Assembly: GCA_028274925.1 (NCBI GenBank)
Contig: JAQCNR010000152.1
Location: 1 to 14,282, forward strand
Direction: 5' to 3'
Origin: Halovenus sp.
Lineage (GTDB): Archaea; Halobacteriota; Halobacteria; Halobacteriales; Haloarculaceae
DNA: 14,282 nt
The translations under genes were made by a program, and so were the position numbers. Below the pieces are notes generated by a model. It saw nothing but the letters and a program-made list of their open reading frames with translations, had not been told where the DNA came from and did not search any database. Positions 13,589 to 14,282 of the stretch are shown in pieces. Numbering within the stretch: the first letter of the stretch is position 1; every line of letters starts with the position of its first letter.

Positions 13589-14282
13589 GGTGACACCTCA
13601 CTGAGGTAGGATTCGGCCGCCGACGTGACGCGGTCGAGTACCACCGGCTTATCACTCGGTCGCCCGACACTCACCGCGTCAGCGCCGTAGGAGAGATATT
13701 CGACCACGGACTCGCGGTCCCGAACCTCGTTGTTCGCGATGACTGTCGCCGTCGTCTGCTCGACAACATCGGCGATGGCCGATTCTGAGTCCATCGCGTC
13801 GACGTGCAGGTAGTCCGCGCCAGCAGCGTCGAGGTCAGCCGCCAGCGCAGGGAGGGAAACGCCGTCGACCTCTGTGCGGAGTTTGACGCTGACCGCCGCG
13901 CCAGTCTCTGCAGCAGTCTCGACCTGCGCGCAGAGCCGCGAGGAATCACGGAGCAGTGATTCGCCAGCACCGGCCGCACACATCTCGTCCTGTCGGCAGT
14001 GGGCGTTGAGTTCGACAATGGCGTCGTGGTCGGCACAGACTCGAGCAGCCCGAGCGAGTGGGTCGTGGCTCGTCGTCCGGACGTTAAATCCCGAAACCAG
14101 CGGGACATCTGCGAGGGCAGCGAGTTGGTCGTCAATAAACGCGATGGGGTCTGTCGGCAGGAACTCTGTCCGGTCGCGTGCCACTAGCTCGCGGGCCGCC
14201 GCTCTGGTCGGGCCGTCGAGTGCAATCCCACCGAGAAACGCCGCACCGACGTACTCAGACGCCTGCCGGGCCCACTCCGCGT
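13585..14282 (-). CDS. Archaeal NifR3/Dus-related TIM-barrel protein (N-terminus outside window)
   Basis: 232 codons are visible, entering from the right edge with the sequence AEWARQASEYVGAAFLGGIA. It resembles flavin-binding TIM barrels of the dihydrouridine synthase/dihydroorotate dehydrogenase group, in particular the archaeal NifR3-related branch. The strand-helix motif is VELNAHCRQDEMCAAGAGES, where tRNA-modifying Dus enzymes have N-x-G-C-P. The next parts are VKLRTEVDGVSL, DYLHVDAMDS, TVIANNEVRDRES and YGADAVSVGRPS, the last a phosphate-binding loop typical of FMN barrels. The NAHCRQ variant argues against a standard tRNA-dihydrouridine synthase. The stop codon overlaps the CitG-like GTG start. 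I infer a flavin-dependent step in the same unknown pathway as the next genes. Confidence 0.85.
   Translation of the reverse strand, partial: AEWARQASEYVGAAFLGGIALDGPTRAAARELVARDRTEFLPTDPIAFIDDQLAALADVPLVSGFNVRTTSHDPLARAARVCADHDAIVELNAHCRQDEMCAAGAGESLLRDSSRLCAQVETAAETGAAVSVKLRTEVDGVSLPALAADLDAAGADYLHVDAMDSESAIADVVEQTTATVIANNEVRDRESVVEYLSYGADAVSVGRPSDKPVVLDRVTSAAESYLSEVSP

Overview
The window looks like chromosomal DNA from a halophilic archaeon (class Halobacteria). The base composition is GC-rich. The proteins are strongly acidic, and several genes belong to families that are typical of or restricted to haloarchaea: a Bat-type HTH-10 regulator, DUF5789, a DUF4212 symporter subunit and deoxyhypusine synthase. 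Many genes have an archaeal TATA-like box about 27-32 bases before the start codon and almost no 5' leader, as in leaderless haloarchaeal mRNAs. I cannot name the genus.

Region 1 (1-7461, all minus strand) is an acetate-activation block. Read in transcription order it holds: a second acetyl-CoA synthetase paralogue (7461-5521); a Bat-like transcription regulator with a decayed tyrosine-recombinase-like N-terminal domain (5427-3757); a canonical acetyl-CoA synthetase (3616-1640); a DUF4212 symporter small subunit (1612-1163); and an ActP-like sodium:solute symporter that runs off the left edge. The last three genes look like one operon for uptake of acetate (or a similar short acid) and its activation to acetyl-CoA. 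A 12+12-bp imperfect inverted repeat overlaps the TATA box of that operon and is a candidate operator.

Region 2 (7578-9625) has a plus-strand SAM hydroxide adenosyltransferase (SAM hydrolase, DUF62), a 44-residue possible zinc-binding protein not in a standard ORF-size range, and a convergent deoxyhypusine synthase.

Region 3 (about 9626-11363) is an accessory island of lower GC at its left side. It holds a DUF5789 protein, a small gene that appears broken by a one-base frameshift, and an unrecognised 156-residue acidic protein, all on the minus strand. The segment is bracketed by two related sequences of 50 and 55 bp in inverted orientation (9713-9762 and 11251-11305) that begin with a GGCTCTGTTGAAA-like insertion-sequence terminus. 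No transposase gene is left.

Region 4 (11364-14282, minus strand) is a compact operon: an archaeal NifR3/Dus-related TIM-barrel protein (entering from the right edge), a CitG-like triphosphoribosyl-dephospho-CoA synthase homologue, a DUF447 flavin-fold protein and a Nif3-like dinuclear-metal protein, ending at a T8 terminator. The first three are coupled by overlap or near-overlap of start and stop codons. Their joint function is not known to me and is the best candidate for an undescribed pathway here.
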